Of a stretch of 64,000 nucleotides of DNA, positions 63,819-64,000 are shown piece by piece (within the stretch, counting starts at the first letter, position 1; every line of letters starts with the position of its first letter). The position numbers were made by a program, and so were the translations under genes. The DNA lies in NCBI RefSeq assembly GCF_002813425.1, contig NZ_PHUL01000001.1, positions 682,001 to 746,000 of the forward strand. The letters run 5' to 3'. Source of the DNA: Cellulophaga sp. RHA19. Lineage in GTDB: Bacteria > Bacteroidota > Bacteroidia > Flavobacteriales > Flavobacteriaceae. The notes beneath the pieces are model-generated. The model saw nothing but the letters and a program-made list of their open reading frames with translations, was not told where the DNA came from and made no database searches.

Positions 63819-63993
63819 TACGGGTTTTGGTGCTTAATCCAAAGTTTAGTGCTTTTAACCAAGTCCGCCAAATCTTTTGATTTGGCTTTAAAGTAAAAAA
63901 AGATAAAACAAAATAAAAAGTTTTGGCTAAGTGCTTAATCGAAAGTTCATTACTTTTAATTCCCGTACTAATCATAGCCGAGACGTTGTAACC
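63795..63993 (+). repeat. attC-like site Q (199 bases), array continues beyond window
   Basis: ACGCCCAAC opens; GGCTATAATTAATACGGG pairs with CCCGTACTAATCATAGCC at 16 of 18 positions, leaving GAGAC before core GTTGTAACC (63985). That core starts a further cassette outside the window. Confidence 0.85.
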
Positions 63994-64000
63994 AATTTGA

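Noticed and set aside
47789..64000. CRISPR array
   Set aside because: The repeats are 135-202 bases, imperfect, and separated by genes of 0.2-1.5 kb. There are no short regular spacers and no cas genes.
47789..64000. Palindromes as plain MITEs or REP-type repeats
   Set aside because: A scattered repeat would not explain why each gene is bracketed by its own complementary core pair, why all genes point the same way, or why a duplicated unit ends exactly at the cores.
1..64000. tRNA, rRNA or tmRNA genes
   Set aside because: No cloverleaf-like GC-rich stretch or rRNA-like sequence was noticed in the window.

Overview
The window is low-GC, dense chromosomal DNA from a member of the Bacteroidota, most likely family Flavobacteriaceae. 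The evidence is the gene set (a HemC-HemD fusion, DUF3078, DUF2480, DUF4292 and DUF1460 proteins, a SufABCDSE-T operon), many lipoproteins with a Cys lipobox, near absence of Shine-Dalgarno sequences, and TAnnTTTG-type -7 promoter elements. The genus cannot be fixed from this sequence.

Core regions. Positions 1-9807 carry a heme locus: HemC-HemD fusion and HemA on the minus strand, a divergent AraC regulator, then HemH and HemJ on the plus strand. A DUF1460 protein and a 1178-residue TraB/GumN protein lie between them. A secreted sortilin/BNR-repeat protein follows (9884-13018). Positions 23803-31839 hold an ABC-2 exporter set, a CBS-domain protein, an M28 peptidase and an SDR. Positions 32407-40168 are a minus-strand iron-sulfur (SUF) operon, followed by ThiL, a BrnQ-type carrier and an envelope trio (TPR protein, DUF4292 lipoprotein, EnvC-like protein).

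Accessory regions. Two stretches, 13.2-21.9 kb (array 1) and 47.7 kb to the end of the window (array 2), are built like integron gene cassette arrays, although no canonical IntI is present. Each unit starts with a GTT-type core, carries one plus-strand gene, and ends with the reverse complement of its own 9-10 base start core. It then continues into a long imperfect palindrome that ends at the next GTT core. These palindromes behave like attC sites and come in two sizes, about 135-139 and 195-202 bases. Both arrays begin at a shared attI-like motif: an inverted repeat AATAAACGCA/TGCGTTTA followed by TAACnAGTTA. A tyrosine recombinase gene lies directly before array 2. It has the full catalytic set and an IntI-like C-terminus, lacks the IntI-specific insertion, and is broken by a frameshift. 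One noncoding cassette occurs twice in array 2 with exact cassette boundaries, which is direct evidence of cassette movement. An IS110-family element sits in the spacer between R'' and L'' of one attC-like site. Array 1 is decayed: it has lost or degenerate sites, a pseudogene cassette and a deletion scar.

Cargo genes are mostly unrecognised: lipoproteins, small membrane proteins, a DUF5710 protein, a DUF4259-like protein, an RDD membrane protein, a TPR protein, an LRR lipoprotein and a class-C beta-lactamase-like serine hydrolase. I regard this integron-like cassette system in a flavobacterium as the main discovery of the window. I cannot search databases, so its novelty is not established here.
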